From assembly GCA_035291905.1 (NCBI GenBank), contig DATDRF010000246.1, positions 1-13,054 of the forward strand: 13,054 nucleotides of DNA. The letters run 5' to 3'. This DNA comes from JACPLA01 sp035291905. GTDB lineage: Bacteria; Bacteroidota; Ignavibacteria; UBA10030. Below are positions 1 to 7,715 of the stretch, in pieces; position 1 is the first letter of the stretch; each line of letters begins with the position of its first letter. The translations under genes and the position numbers were made by a program. The notes beneath the pieces are model-generated. The model worked only from the letters and a program-made list of their open reading frames with translations, had not been told where the DNA came from and ran no database searches.

Positions 1-708
1 GGCGGCACCAAGCCGTCTTATGCGTTTCCCAACTACCTGGTCGATGCACATTTGATCGACGTCGGTGTTCCGCTTGGGGCATGGAGATCGGTGGGCCCGT
101 CTCAGAACGGCTGGGTCATGGAGAGCTTCATCGATGAGCTCGCGTATGCCGCCAAAGCAGATCCGTTCGAGTTCCGGCGGAAGCTGCTGGCCAATTCGCC
201 CCGATTGAAGAGAGCGCTCGAATACGCGGCAGAGAAGGCCGGGTGGGGCAAGAAACTGCCCAAAGGTGTAGGGCGCGGGATCGCATGCGTTGAGAGCTTC
301 GGAAGCGCTGCGGCTCATGTTGCCGAAGTCTCCGTCGACAAGGACGGCAATGTGAGACTTCTTCGCATTGTTGCAGCAATCGACTGCGGCCCTGTCGTCA
401 ATCCAGACACACTCGAAGCTCAGGTGGAAGGCGGAATCATCTACGGGCTGAGCGCCGCGCTCAAGGACGAAATCACGATCGACCGCGGACGCGTGCAACA
501 AGGGAACTTCGATGATTATCGCCTTCCTCAGATCGACGAAATGCCGAAGTTTGAAGTCTACACCGTGCCGAGCCCCGACCCGGTCGGCGGCATCGGCGAG
601 CCCGGCCTGCCTCCCGCTGCTCCCGCGGTATGCAACGCTATCTTTGCCGCAACAGGCAAGAGAATCCGCAGACTCCCGATTCGTCCGGCGGATCTCGCAA
701 CGAAGTAA
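1..708 (+). CDS. Xanthine dehydrogenase-family molybdopterin-binding subunit, isoquinoline 1-oxidoreductase beta type (3' part)
   Basis: The reading frame is open from base 1 to the TAA at 706-708, so only the last 235 codons are present. It corresponds to the C-terminal molybdenum-binding domain of the large subunit of molybdenum hydroxylases (COG1529). Visible family signatures include GAWRSVGPSQNG followed by ESFIDELAYAAKADPFEFRR, then AAIDCGPVVNPDTLEAQVEGG, QQGNFDDYRL and GGIGEPGLPPAAPAVCNAIF. The Glu in GIGEPG (codon 200 of this partial frame) matches the catalytic glutamate that activates the Mo-bound water in this family. The combination of SQNG, NFDDY and C-terminal GKRIRRLPI is closer to isoquinoline 1-oxidoreductase IorB and other membrane or periplasm-linked members than to classic XdhB. 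Those enzymes usually use molybdopterin cytosine dinucleotide and pair with a small 2Fe-2S subunit, which would lie upstream outside the window. The substrate cannot be told from sequence. XdhC and MocA downstream fit its maturation. Confidence 0.9.
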   Translation, partial: GGTKPSYAFPNYLVDAHLIDVGVPLGAWRSVGPSQNGWVMESFIDELAYAAKADPFEFRRKLLANSPRLKRALEYAAEKAGWGKKLPKGVGRGIACVESFGSAAAHVAEVSVDKDGNVRLLRIVAAIDCGPVVNPDTLEAQVEGGIIYGLSAALKDEITIDRGRVQQGNFDDYRLPQIDEMPKFEVYTVPSPDPVGGIGEPGLPPAAPAVCNAIFAATGKRIRRLPIRPADLATK

Positions 709-724
709 CTCTCAATCACACACT

Positions 725-754
725 GAGGGTTCGGAAATTTCTTTCCGAACCCTC
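725..754 (+). terminator. Strong hairpin after the molybdoenzyme gene
   Basis: Bases 725-737 and 742-754 are perfect inverted complements (13 bp, GAGGGTTCGGAAA and its complement) around a four-base TTTC loop. The hairpin starts 17 bases after the stop codon at 708 and ends 23 bases before the next ATG. Position and stability suggest a transcription end for the oxidoreductase operon. There is no T-run after the stem, so it is not a classical intrinsic terminator; it could instead be a 3' mRNA stabiliser or act with Rho. Confidence 0.6.
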
Positions 755-777
755 CGGTTCTCCCAGGGCCCCTCACC

Positions 778-2331
778 ATGAGATATCTCGTCGTTCCTCT
801 TCTCTTCATTCTACTCTTCTCCTGCGCACCGACAAACCCGACTGTGGCACCCGCAGGCGGTGTTGATGCCATTTCGCCCGAGCTCGTCAGGGGCCATGCC
901 TTCTTTTTGGCTTCGGATTCCCTCCAGGGACGAAGCTCGCCGAGCCCCGGCCTGGAAGTCGCCGCCGGCTATATATCGGGGGTTTTCCAATCAAACGGTT
1001 TTCAACCCGTGCAGGGGAGCTACTTCAATCGAGTCCCGCTCAACATTGTCAGCCTGGGAGAAAAGAACTCCTTATCTATTAAGAAGGATGGGACTGAGCG
1101 GTCGTACGAAATCAAGTCGGAATTCACCCCGTTTGATATGACCGCTAATCGCACCGCGTCCGGGAATGTTGTTTTTGCAGGGTACGGAATCACGGCGCCC
1201 GAATTCAGCTACGACGACTACAGCGTTATCGACGTGAAGGGCAAGGTCGTCTTCGTATTGCGTCACGAGCCGGGTGAGGAGGATACGGCTTCTGTTTTTG
1301 AGGGTTCCAAAGCGACAAAGTATTCGAACGTTGCGGACAAAGCTCAGATTGCCCGGGAGCACGGTGCGGCAGCACTTATGGTGGCAACCGATCCGCTGAA
1401 CCATACGTCTCTCACTCCCCGCGGTTTCCCCTGGCCATCTCTCTCCAAGTTCCTTCCAAAAGACGCCCTCCCCATCACCCTCGGAACGGATGAAGAGAAG
1501 AAAATACCAGTTGTCCATGTGGGTGAGGAGGTCATCTCGCAGCTCTTCGGCAGCGTCGAATCCCTGAAAGGCCTGCAAAGGGAAATCGATTCCGCCGTGA
1601 AGCCAAAATCGTTCGAAATCCCGGGAACGACAGCAGCAGTTCAAACTTCAACGTCTGTCAAGGACATGTCGGCGCAAAACGTCGTCGGTTTCCTTGAAGG
1701 GAGTGATCCGAAACTGAAGAAAGAGATCGTTGTCATCGGCGCACACTACGACCATGTGGGTGTGCAAAGAGCCGGTCAGCCGGGGGAAGACCTGATTTTC
1801 AACGGGGCCGATGACAATGCCTCGGGAACGACTGCTCTGCTTGCCGTTGCCGCGGCGTTTGGCCACTCTCCCGTGAAGCCAAGGCGCAGCGTTCTCCTGA
1901 TGGCTTTTGCCGCGGAAGAACGCGGCCTTCTGGGATCCCGGGCATACGTTGAAAACCCCCTTCTCCCGCTCGAGAACACGGTTGCAATGGTGAACCTTGA
2001 CATGGTGGGACGAAACAGCTTTGATTCCCTTTCAGTCATAGGCGGAGGGAAGAGCCCGGATCTGGCACGGATAGCCCAAGAGGAAAATGCCAAGGTCGGA
2101 TTCAACCTCGTTATCGAAAACCTCAGCTCAGGCGGGAGCGACCATATGAGTTTTCAAAGGAAGAATGTCCCGTTCCTGTTCTTCTTCTCGGGATTTCACA
2201 CGGATTACCACAAAGTGACAGACCACGCGGATCTTCTGAATATTCCGAAGATCGCCAGGGTCGCAACGCTCACCTTCCGAACCGCCTGGCGCGTTGCCAA
2301 CGAAGAGAGTAAATACAAACTAATTCCCTAA
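778..2331 (+). CDS. M28 family metallopeptidase with PA domain, predicted lipoprotein
   Basis: The 517-residue product is a secreted zinc aminopeptidase-like protein. Residues 1-16 form a lipoprotein signal (MRYLVV, hydrophobic core, lipobox LFSC with Cys16), so it is probably membrane anchored. Residues about 120-275 resemble the PA substrate-lid domain (GNVVFAGYGI, then DVKGKVVFVL and AREHGAAALMVATDP). The M28 catalytic domain follows with its expected motifs: AHYDH (His323), GADDNASG (Asp345/346), AAEERGLLGS (Glu380/381, catalytic base and zinc ligand), NLDMVGRN (Asp408) and FHTDYHKVTDHAD (His478 likely the last zinc ligand). All metal ligands appear intact. The ATG at 778 has a modest AGGG nine bases upstream and gives the only sensible signal peptide. 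It lies 26 bases before the next gene and heads the peptidase run. It probably trims N-terminal residues from external peptides; exact specificity is unknown. Confidence 0.93.
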   Translation: MRYLVVPLLFILLFSCAPTNPTVAPAGGVDAISPELVRGHAFFLASDSLQGRSSPSPGLEVAAGYISGVFQSNGFQPVQGSYFNRVPLNIVSLGEKNSLSIKKDGTERSYEIKSEFTPFDMTANRTASGNVVFAGYGITAPEFSYDDYSVIDVKGKVVFVLRHEPGEEDTASVFEGSKATKYSNVADKAQIAREHGAAALMVATDPLNHTSLTPRGFPWPSLSKFLPKDALPITLGTDEEKKIPVVHVGEEVISQLFGSVESLKGLQREIDSAVKPKSFEIPGTTAAVQTSTSVKDMSAQNVVGFLEGSDPKLKKEIVVIGAHYDHVGVQRAGQPGEDLIFNGADDNASGTTALLAVAAAFGHSPVKPRRSVLLMAFAAEERGLLGSRAYVENPLLPLENTVAMVNLDMVGRNSFDSLSVIGGGKSPDLARIAQEENAKVGFNLVIENLSSGGSDHMSFQRKNVPFLFFFSGFHTDYHKVTDHADLLNIPKIARVATLTFRTAWRVANEESKYKLIP

Positions 2332-2357
2332 CCGCTGCTCCATTAATAGGAGACCCC

Positions 2358-3188
2358 ATGAAGACCAGCAAGTTCCTCCCGGCAATTCTCATTGCCTTGG
2401 CATTCATCACCGTCCAATCATTGGCACAGGACGCCCTCGAATACAAGTTTGCAAAGGGAAAGACCTATCTCTTTTCGACGGTAACGTCGAGCAACATGAC
2501 GCAGGAAATGGGGGGACAGGAGATGAAGATGTCGCAGGGGAACCGCTTCTTGCTTCGCGCCCTCGTCGACGAGGTAAAGAACGGATCGGCAGTCCTGCTG
2601 GTTTCCGCCGACTCAGCAGTTACACATTCAAAGAATCCGATGCGCGACACCACCATGGTCCTCACGGATCTGATCGGGAAGCGGATGAAGATCACCGTGT
2701 CAAAGTCGGGCGACATCCTGGATCGCCAGGTGGTCGACAGCGTGACATTCGGAGGCCAGATGCGGGGCGCACAACGAGAACTCCTCTCGCTCCTTGTTCT
2801 TCCCGTAAAACCGGTGAAACAGGGAGACAAGTGGAATTTGACGAAGAATGATACTGTTGATCAGATGGGTGGAAAAATCTTCACTTCGACTCAGTTTGAA
2901 TTCTCACATGCCGGAAAAGAGAACAAGCTGGGACACAATTGTGTAAGGATAAACTTCACCGCAAAGATTTCCACGAACGGGAACATGAAGATGCAGGGGA
3001 TGGAGCTCTTTGTGGAGGGAGGAGGAAAGGTTTCTGGGACTCTTTATTTTGACCCCGACAAAGGAATCCCGATCCTCGTCGATTCGCAGACTGACACGGA
3101 GACCACCATGGCTGCAACCGGTCAACAGCAGATGACAATTCCGATCTCATCCTCTCAGAAAGCAACGACAACGCTCGTTCAGGAATAG
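2358..3188 (+). CDS. Secreted protein of unknown function, DUF6263-like
   Basis: The 276-residue protein begins with a clear Sec signal peptide (MKTSKF, hydrophobic stretch to residue 20, SLA cut site before Gln24), so the mature protein should be periplasmic or surface exposed. An AGGAGA ribosome binding site (2348-2353) lies four bases before the ATG. The mature part has no Cys cluster, no membrane helix and no catalytic motif that I can see. It begins YKFAKGKTYLFSTVTSS and alternates polar and hydrophobic residues, which suggests a beta-rich fold. The opening 'F-x-K-G-K-x-Y' pattern and the late LYFDPDKGIPI segment resemble DUF6263-type secreted proteins known from Bacteroidota and relatives, but this is recognition by pattern only. 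The Met- and Gln-rich segment at residues 46-60 is mildly unusual. It stops two bases before the Xaa-Pro peptidase start, so the two are almost certainly co-translated. Function unknown. Confidence 0.85.
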   Translation: MKTSKFLPAILIALAFITVQSLAQDALEYKFAKGKTYLFSTVTSSNMTQEMGGQEMKMSQGNRFLLRALVDEVKNGSAVLLVSADSAVTHSKNPMRDTTMVLTDLIGKRMKITVSKSGDILDRQVVDSVTFGGQMRGAQRELLSLLVLPVKPVKQGDKWNLTKNDTVDQMGGKIFTSTQFEFSHAGKENKLGHNCVRINFTAKISTNGNMKMQGMELFVEGGGKVSGTLYFDPDKGIPILVDSQTDTETTMAATGQQQMTIPISSSQKATTTLVQE

Positions 3189-3190
3189 CC

Positions 3191-4540
3191 ATGAGTGTCT
3201 TCGGATCAATATTATTACGCCATTGGGGGAAGGGAATGCTCTGGATTGCCTTGGTTCTCTTCCTCCTTCCTGCCTCCCTCCCTGCCCAGAAAGGCGTCAA
3301 CCAGGTCGGAGAAATCGGAGAGCAGGAATACAGGGATCGGCGGGAACGAGTGGCCGCTGTGCTCGATTCCGCTTCTGCTCTGGTCATGAAGGCAATTGAG
3401 CCGCGTTTGCGGTCCAATGATGTGAACTATCAATACAGGCAGGAGAGCAACTTCCTTTATCTCACCGGGCTCAACGAGCCTGCCTGCTACTTGCTGATCG
3501 TCCCGCGCGGCGTCGCAGTGGACGGCTCTCCACGCTCAATTCTCCTCTTTGTCCCGTCATCTCACGAACTGCTTTCCAATCCTGCACAGGCATCACGTGA
3601 GATTGTCATTTCCAGCGACAGGTTCAAAGAGGTCTTTGATGCGTCGATCGCCGGTCTGACCACACTGTACTTTTCCGCCCCCGATCTCGGATTCAGGAAC
3701 GATTGGGTGAACGGGAAACCGCTTTTCATCGAAAGAGAGTCACGAAAGCAATTCGAAGAGGCGCATCCGGGGATCAAGTTGAAACATGTGGGCAGCCTCA
3801 TCAATGCCGTACGGGCCATCAAATCCGCTCCTGAAGTTGCACTCATTCAGGCGGCGATCGATATGACCGGCTCCGGACTGCAAAGGGCATGGAAGATGTG
3901 CAGGCCGGGCACGTGGGAATACGAGCTTCAGGCTGAGGTTGAGTATGAGATGACTCGCAACGGAGCCAATTATGAGGGCTTCCCTTCTATTATCGGATCC
4001 GGCGAGAATTCTCTGATTCTCCACTACGATCTGAACAAGAGACAGACGAAGAGCGGAGACCTCGTGGTGATGGATGTAGGGGCAGAATACAAGGGCTATT
4101 CCGCGGATATCACAAGAACCATTCCCGTGTCGGGGAAATTCACCAAAGCGCAAAAAGAGGTCTATGAGGTTGTTCTCAAGGCTCAGAAGGAAGTCATTCA
4201 AATGATAAAACCCGGACTTCCCGTCCGGGAACTTGACGCGCGCACCAGGTCTATTATTATAGAAGCCGGCTACGGAGAGTTTATCCGTCACGGCGTTACT
4301 CATCCTCTCGGCCTCGATGTGCACGATGTCGGCTCGGGAGCCGAGCTCAAGCCCGGTATGGTCATTACCATTGAACCGGGGATCTATATCCCACCCAATG
4401 CCGAGTCGGTGAAGCCTGAATATCGCGGGTTTGGGATACGAATCGAGGACGACGTTCTGGTTACGGAAACCGGCTACAAGCTTCTTTCGGCGAAGATACC
4501 CAAAGAGGTCCGCGACATTGAGTCGATTATGAAACGTTAG
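3191..4540 (+). CDS. Xaa-Pro aminopeptidase, M24B family, exported
   Basis: This 449-residue protein is a PepP-like metallopeptidase that removes N-terminal residues preceding proline. An AMP_N-type N-terminal domain spans about residues 45-190 (YRQESNFLYLTGLNEP is typical) and the pita-bread catalytic domain about 210-440. All five dinuclear metal ligands are visible: Asp295 and Asp306 (VMDVGAEYKGYSADITRT, 11 apart as in E. coli PepP), His371 (GVTHPLGLDVHD), Glu395 (TIEPGIY) and Glu419 (RIEDDVL). Unlike cytosolic E. coli PepP it has an N-terminal signal peptide (basic residues, then LWIALVLFLLPASLPAQ), so it should work in the periplasm. The ATG at 3191 is two bases after the previous stop. 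An alternative ATG at 3236 has GGGGGAAGGGA in front but would remove the basic residues before the hydrophobic core, so the upstream start is preferred. It likely acts with the M28 peptidase on peptides. Confidence 0.93.
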   Translation: MSVFGSILLRHWGKGMLWIALVLFLLPASLPAQKGVNQVGEIGEQEYRDRRERVAAVLDSASALVMKAIEPRLRSNDVNYQYRQESNFLYLTGLNEPACYLLIVPRGVAVDGSPRSILLFVPSSHELLSNPAQASREIVISSDRFKEVFDASIAGLTTLYFSAPDLGFRNDWVNGKPLFIERESRKQFEEAHPGIKLKHVGSLINAVRAIKSAPEVALIQAAIDMTGSGLQRAWKMCRPGTWEYELQAEVEYEMTRNGANYEGFPSIIGSGENSLILHYDLNKRQTKSGDLVVMDVGAEYKGYSADITRTIPVSGKFTKAQKEVYEVVLKAQKEVIQMIKPGLPVRELDARTRSIIIEAGYGEFIRHGVTHPLGLDVHDVGSGAELKPGMVITIEPGIYIPPNAESVKPEYRGFGIRIEDDVLVTETGYKLLSAKIPKEVRDIESIMKR

Positions 4541-4562
4541 AAAGAACGATTCCCGTCTCTTT

Positions 4563-5672
4563 TTGAAAGATCTTATTGACATACTGGACGCTTATCAGAA
4601 ACTCGACGGTCGTGCGGCCCTCGCGACTGTCGTGAAGGTCATCGGATCCGCGTACCGGAGGCCGGGAGCACGGCTTCTTGTTCGCAATGACGGTTCGACG
4701 GTTGGTACCATCAGCGGCGGCTGCCTTGAAGGAGAGGTGGTGGAGAAAGCAAAGAAGCTGATGAGTGGAGAGAATCCTCAGCTTGCCGTGTTCGACATGA
4801 CTGGTGAAGACGACGACCTTTGGGGATACGGCCAGGGATGCAACGGCGTTATCCACGTGTTCATCGAGCCTTTGGATTCAGTCAAAATCTCCCGCCAGCT
4901 TCAGTTTATTCAGCGATGTCACAACGAGAGGACCACAGGGACCATCGCAACGGTGATCCGGGTCGAGGGTGAGCTGAAAGTGACTGTCGGGGCGCGGATG
5001 TTCCTTACCTCGAAAGGAATCGAAGAAACAATACGCCATCCTGTCGTCAGCGCATCTGTTGCCGAAGAGGCCCAGAGCCTGTTCAAGAAAGGAACCTCCG
5101 GATCAAAGGAATTCCGATTCACCGACGGTGTTGCTGAAGTTTTCTTTGAAATCGTTCATCCTCCCCTCGCCCTCATTATTGCAGGGGCCGGATCGAACGC
5201 AAAGCCGGTGGTGCAGTTCGCTTCGCGGCTCGGGTGGCAGGTTACCGTTGTTGATCACCGTCCCGCTCTGGCAACGCGGGGGCGGTTCCCCGAAGCCCGA
5301 GCAGTGTTCGCGTGTCGTCCGGAGGAATTATCGGGACAACTTTCGGTCGACGAACGGACAGCGGCGGTCATTATGACGCACCAGTTTCAGATCGACCTTG
5401 CCCTCCTGCGCTATTTCCTTTCAAACGATGTGCTCCGCTACGTCGGTTTGCTTGGTAACCGGAAGCGCACCGATCTCCTCTTTCAAAAGCTCGAAGAGGA
5501 TGAATTTGTCATGTCACCAGAGCGGCGCTCCCGTGTTTTCGGACCCGTTGGCCTTGATGTTGGAGCAGAAAGCCCCGAAGAAATCGCCCTCGCGATCATC
5601 GCCGAGATCCAAACCGTCTTCTCCGGCCGTCGAGGAGGTTCTATGCGGGAACGCCTATCTCCTCTTCACTAA
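4563..5672 (+). CDS. xdhC: XdhC family molybdenum cofactor chaperone/insertase
   Basis: XdhC proteins bind the molybdenum cofactor, help its sulfuration and insert it into xanthine dehydrogenase-type enzymes in the cytoplasm. The 369-residue product has both expected parts. The N-terminal XdhC_CoxI domain shows ALATVVKVIGSAYRRPGARL and GTISGGCLEGEV with the conserved Cys54, plus GYGQGCNGVIHVFIEPL. The C-terminal Rossmann domain shows LIIAGAGSNAKPVVQFASRL at about residue 201 onward, VTVVDHRP, and later YVGLLGNRKRTD and GLDVGAESPEEIALAIIAEI. The start is a TTG at 4563; no ATG or GTG exists nearby that would keep the conserved opening, and no strong ribosome binding site precedes it. It sits 22 bases after the Xaa-Pro peptidase gene, probably in the same transcript. 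Its partner enzyme is most likely the oxidoreductase ending at 708, with MocA at 8054 providing the cofactor form. Confidence 0.93.
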   Translation: MKDLIDILDAYQKLDGRAALATVVKVIGSAYRRPGARLLVRNDGSTVGTISGGCLEGEVVEKAKKLMSGENPQLAVFDMTGEDDDLWGYGQGCNGVIHVFIEPLDSVKISRQLQFIQRCHNERTTGTIATVIRVEGELKVTVGARMFLTSKGIEETIRHPVVSASVAEEAQSLFKKGTSGSKEFRFTDGVAEVFFEIVHPPLALIIAGAGSNAKPVVQFASRLGWQVTVVDHRPALATRGRFPEARAVFACRPEELSGQLSVDERTAAVIMTHQFQIDLALLRYFLSNDVLRYVGLLGNRKRTDLLFQKLEEDEFVMSPERRSRVFGPVGLDVGAESPEEIALAIIAEIQTVFSGRRGGSMRERLSPLH

Positions 5673-5688
5673 CCTCGTGTGAAGAATT

Positions 5689-5772
5689 ACACAGAGAGCA
5701 CAAAGAGACACAGAGGGCACAGAGGTCTCCGTGATCTCTGTGAATTCTCCGTGCTCCCTGTGTCATGTTTTT
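5689..5772 (+). repeat. Long imperfect palindrome of CACAGAG units, terminator-like
   Basis: The left arm (5689-5724) is built from repeated CACAGAG/CACAAAGAG units about nine to ten bases long. The right arm (5727-5763) is their imperfect reverse complement (CTCCGTG, CTCTGTG, CTCCGTG, CCCTGTGT). With G-U pairs the RNA could form a stem of more than 30 pairs with a loop of only two or three bases. Five Ts follow at 5768-5772. Similar CACAGAG-type palindromes are, to my knowledge, scattered between genes of many environmental bacteria. It begins 17 bases after the xdhC stop, so it can also serve as the operon's terminator. Confidence 0.65.
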
Positions 5773-5786
5773 GAACGAAGCCTTCC

Positions 5787-5817
5787 TTGCCTGTCACCAC
5801 ATCATCAGTTACATTTG
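5787..5817 (+). promoter_or_regulatory. Possible Bacteroidota-type promoter for pepF
   Basis: TACATTTG at 5810-5817 fits the TAnnTTTG -7 box described for Bacteroidota major sigma factor, and a TTG at 5787-5789 lies 20 bases upstream where the -33 element is expected (the full TTTG is only CTTG here). It follows the palindrome at 5689-5772 and precedes the ATG at 5856 by 38 bases, a sensible place for a new transcript. Read as a sigma-70 promoter the same bases give TTGCCT, 17 bases, TACATT, also a partial match. Confidence 0.35.
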
Positions 5818-5855
5818 CCTGATCAAATTTCTCTCCACTGAATCACGGAATTCGT

Positions 5856-7715
5856 ATGAAATGGATCTCTCCATTCGACTATCTTCCTGCAACAACTGAA
5901 TCCTCTGCAGAGCCGAGGCGTGAAAGGTCCGCAATCCCCGACCGTGACAAATGGGACCTAACCCCCCTCTATGCCTCAGATGAGGCCTGGAAACAGGAAA
6001 AAACACGGCTGATCGGCCAAATTCCATCCATAAACGCCTTCAAGGGGACTTTGGTCAGGTCTTCGAAGCAGCTCCGAACCTCCCTTGACACGGTCACGGG
6101 CCTTACCAAGGACCTTGTCAGGCTCCATTCGTATGCCAGCATGAAGTCCGATCAGGACACGCGGGAATCCGGATTTCTCGCCATGGTTCAGGAAGTGAGT
6201 CAGGTATATTCCGATTTCAGCGCTGCGGCGTCGTTTATCGAACCTGAGATTCTCCGAATGGAGCCCCGCTCCATCGAAACATTCCTCCAGGAAGACGAAG
6301 GTTTGAGAATCTATCGGCATTATCTCTTCGACCTCATTCGCAGAAAGGCTCACACCGGCACCGAAGGAGAAGAGAAGATCATTGCCGACGCGGGCTTGAT
6401 GGCCGATGGGCCCCAGAACATCTACGGAATATTCTCGAATGCGGATTTCCCCGATCCGGATGTGACGCTCAGCGGCGGCACAACGGTAAAGATGGACAAG
6501 TCGGCCTTCTCGCTTCATCGGACAACATCGAACCGGGAAGACAGAAAGAAGATCTTTGCGGCGTTTTTTGGGCGCATTCGGGACTTTCGCCGCACATTCG
6601 GCACGCAGCTGAACGCCGAAATCAAAAAGAACATGTTCTACTCGCGGGCCCGCAAGTACGACTCGTGCCTCTCCTCTGCACTCGATGGGAACAATATACC
6701 GAAGGAGGTCTATCACAGCCTTATAGACAACGTGAACAAGAACCTCTCGACCTTCCACCGGTATCTCGGATTGCGAAAGCGAATGCTCGGCGTCGATGAA
6801 CTTCACTATTACGATCTCTACGCCCCCCTTGTTCACGGCGTCGATCTGCGATATTCCGTCGAGGAGGCACAACAAAACATTCTGGCATCATTGAAACCTC
6901 TCGGGGAGGATTATCTCACAGTCAGCGTAAAGTCGTTTCGCGAACGTTGGATCGACATGTTTCCCAACGTTGGGAAACGCTCCGGGGCGTATTCCAATGG
7001 TTCAGCGTACGACGTGCACCCCTACATGCTCATGAACTACAACGGAAAGTATGACGACATGAGCACGCTGACCCATGAGCTGGGCCATACAATGCACAGC
7101 CATTTCTCGAACAAACACCAGCCCTATGCAACTGCCGGTTACTCCATTTTCGTCGCCGAAGTTGCGTCGACGCTGAACGAGGCATTGCTGATCGACCATA
7201 TGTTGAAAATCATCAAGGATAACGAAGTACGATTGTCTCTTCTGGGAAACTATCTCGAAGGAATCAAAGGAACGGTGTTTCGTCAGACTCAGTTCGCGGA
7301 GTTTGAACTCAAGATCCACGAGATGGCCGAACGCGGCGAAGCGTTGACAAGCGACGCTCTGGATGAGCTCTATGATTCACTGACAAAGAAATACTACGGT
7401 CACGATCGGGCAATCTGTATCGTCGACGACGAGATCCGCTCCGAGTGGGCTTACATCCCCCACTTCTATTACAATTTTTATGTCTATCAGTATGCAACAT
7501 CGTTCACGGCCTCCTCAGCCATTTCGGAAAAGATTCTTTCGGGTGAGAACAATGCCGTTGAATCGTACCTGAAGCTTCTTTCATCCGGCGGCTCGGACTA
7601 CCCGATCAACCTCCTGAAGACGGCCGGGATCGACATGACAACTGCGGAACCGCTGAATTTGACAATGAAGAAGATGAATCGTGTGATGGATGAAATGGAG
7701 CAGATTCTCGGGTAA
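5856..7715 (+). CDS. pepF: Oligoendopeptidase F, M3B family
   Basis: The 619-residue zinc peptidase cleaves short oligopeptides, normally inside the cell. The family opening appears as IPDRDKWDLTPLYASDEAW at about residues 28-46. The active site is complete: THELGH gives zinc ligands His407 and His411 with catalytic Glu408, and AEVASTLNE gives the third ligand Glu435, 28 residues after the first His. The C-terminal HFYYNFYVYQYATSF segment carries the His/Tyr residues that typically line the substrate site. Length is close to the usual 595-605, with roughly 20 extra N-terminal residues (MKWISPFDYLPATTES) that are neither a signal peptide nor a membrane helix. The ATG at 5856 lacks a clear ribosome binding site, and no in-frame start matches the usual beginning better. 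It is flanked by repeat blocks on both sides, so it looks like a single transcription unit rather than part of the xdhC run. Its role may be to finish peptides imported after the exported peptidases act. Confidence 0.95.
   Translation: MKWISPFDYLPATTESSAEPRRERSAIPDRDKWDLTPLYASDEAWKQEKTRLIGQIPSINAFKGTLVRSSKQLRTSLDTVTGLTKDLVRLHSYASMKSDQDTRESGFLAMVQEVSQVYSDFSAAASFIEPEILRMEPRSIETFLQEDEGLRIYRHYLFDLIRRKAHTGTEGEEKIIADAGLMADGPQNIYGIFSNADFPDPDVTLSGGTTVKMDKSAFSLHRTTSNREDRKKIFAAFFGRIRDFRRTFGTQLNAEIKKNMFYSRARKYDSCLSSALDGNNIPKEVYHSLIDNVNKNLSTFHRYLGLRKRMLGVDELHYYDLYAPLVHGVDLRYSVEEAQQNILASLKPLGEDYLTVSVKSFRERWIDMFPNVGKRSGAYSNGSAYDVHPYMLMNYNGKYDDMSTLTHELGHTMHSHFSNKHQPYATAGYSIFVAEVASTLNEALLIDHMLKIIKDNEVRLSLLGNYLEGIKGTVFRQTQFAEFELKIHEMAERGEALTSDALDELYDSLTKKYYGHDRAICIVDDEIRSEWAYIPHFYYNFYVYQYATSFTASSAISEKILSGENNAVESYLKLLSSGGSDYPINLLKTAGIDMTTAEPLNLTMKKMNRVMDEMEQILG

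Noticed and set aside
1..708. Molybdoenzyme fragment as a pseudogene
   Set aside because: The frame is open from the window edge to a normal C-terminus and the catalytic Glu is kept; the gene is only cut by the window boundary.
3740..4582. 280-codon open frame on the - strand within the Xaa-Pro peptidase gene
   Set aside because: Antisense shadow of a gene with all catalytic residues intact; the translated sequence has no recognisable domain or start signal.
5976..6875. 299-codon open frame on the - strand within pepF
   Set aside because: It lies wholly antisense to a well-supported M3 peptidase, shows no family motif, and fits the frame openness that the sense codon use creates.
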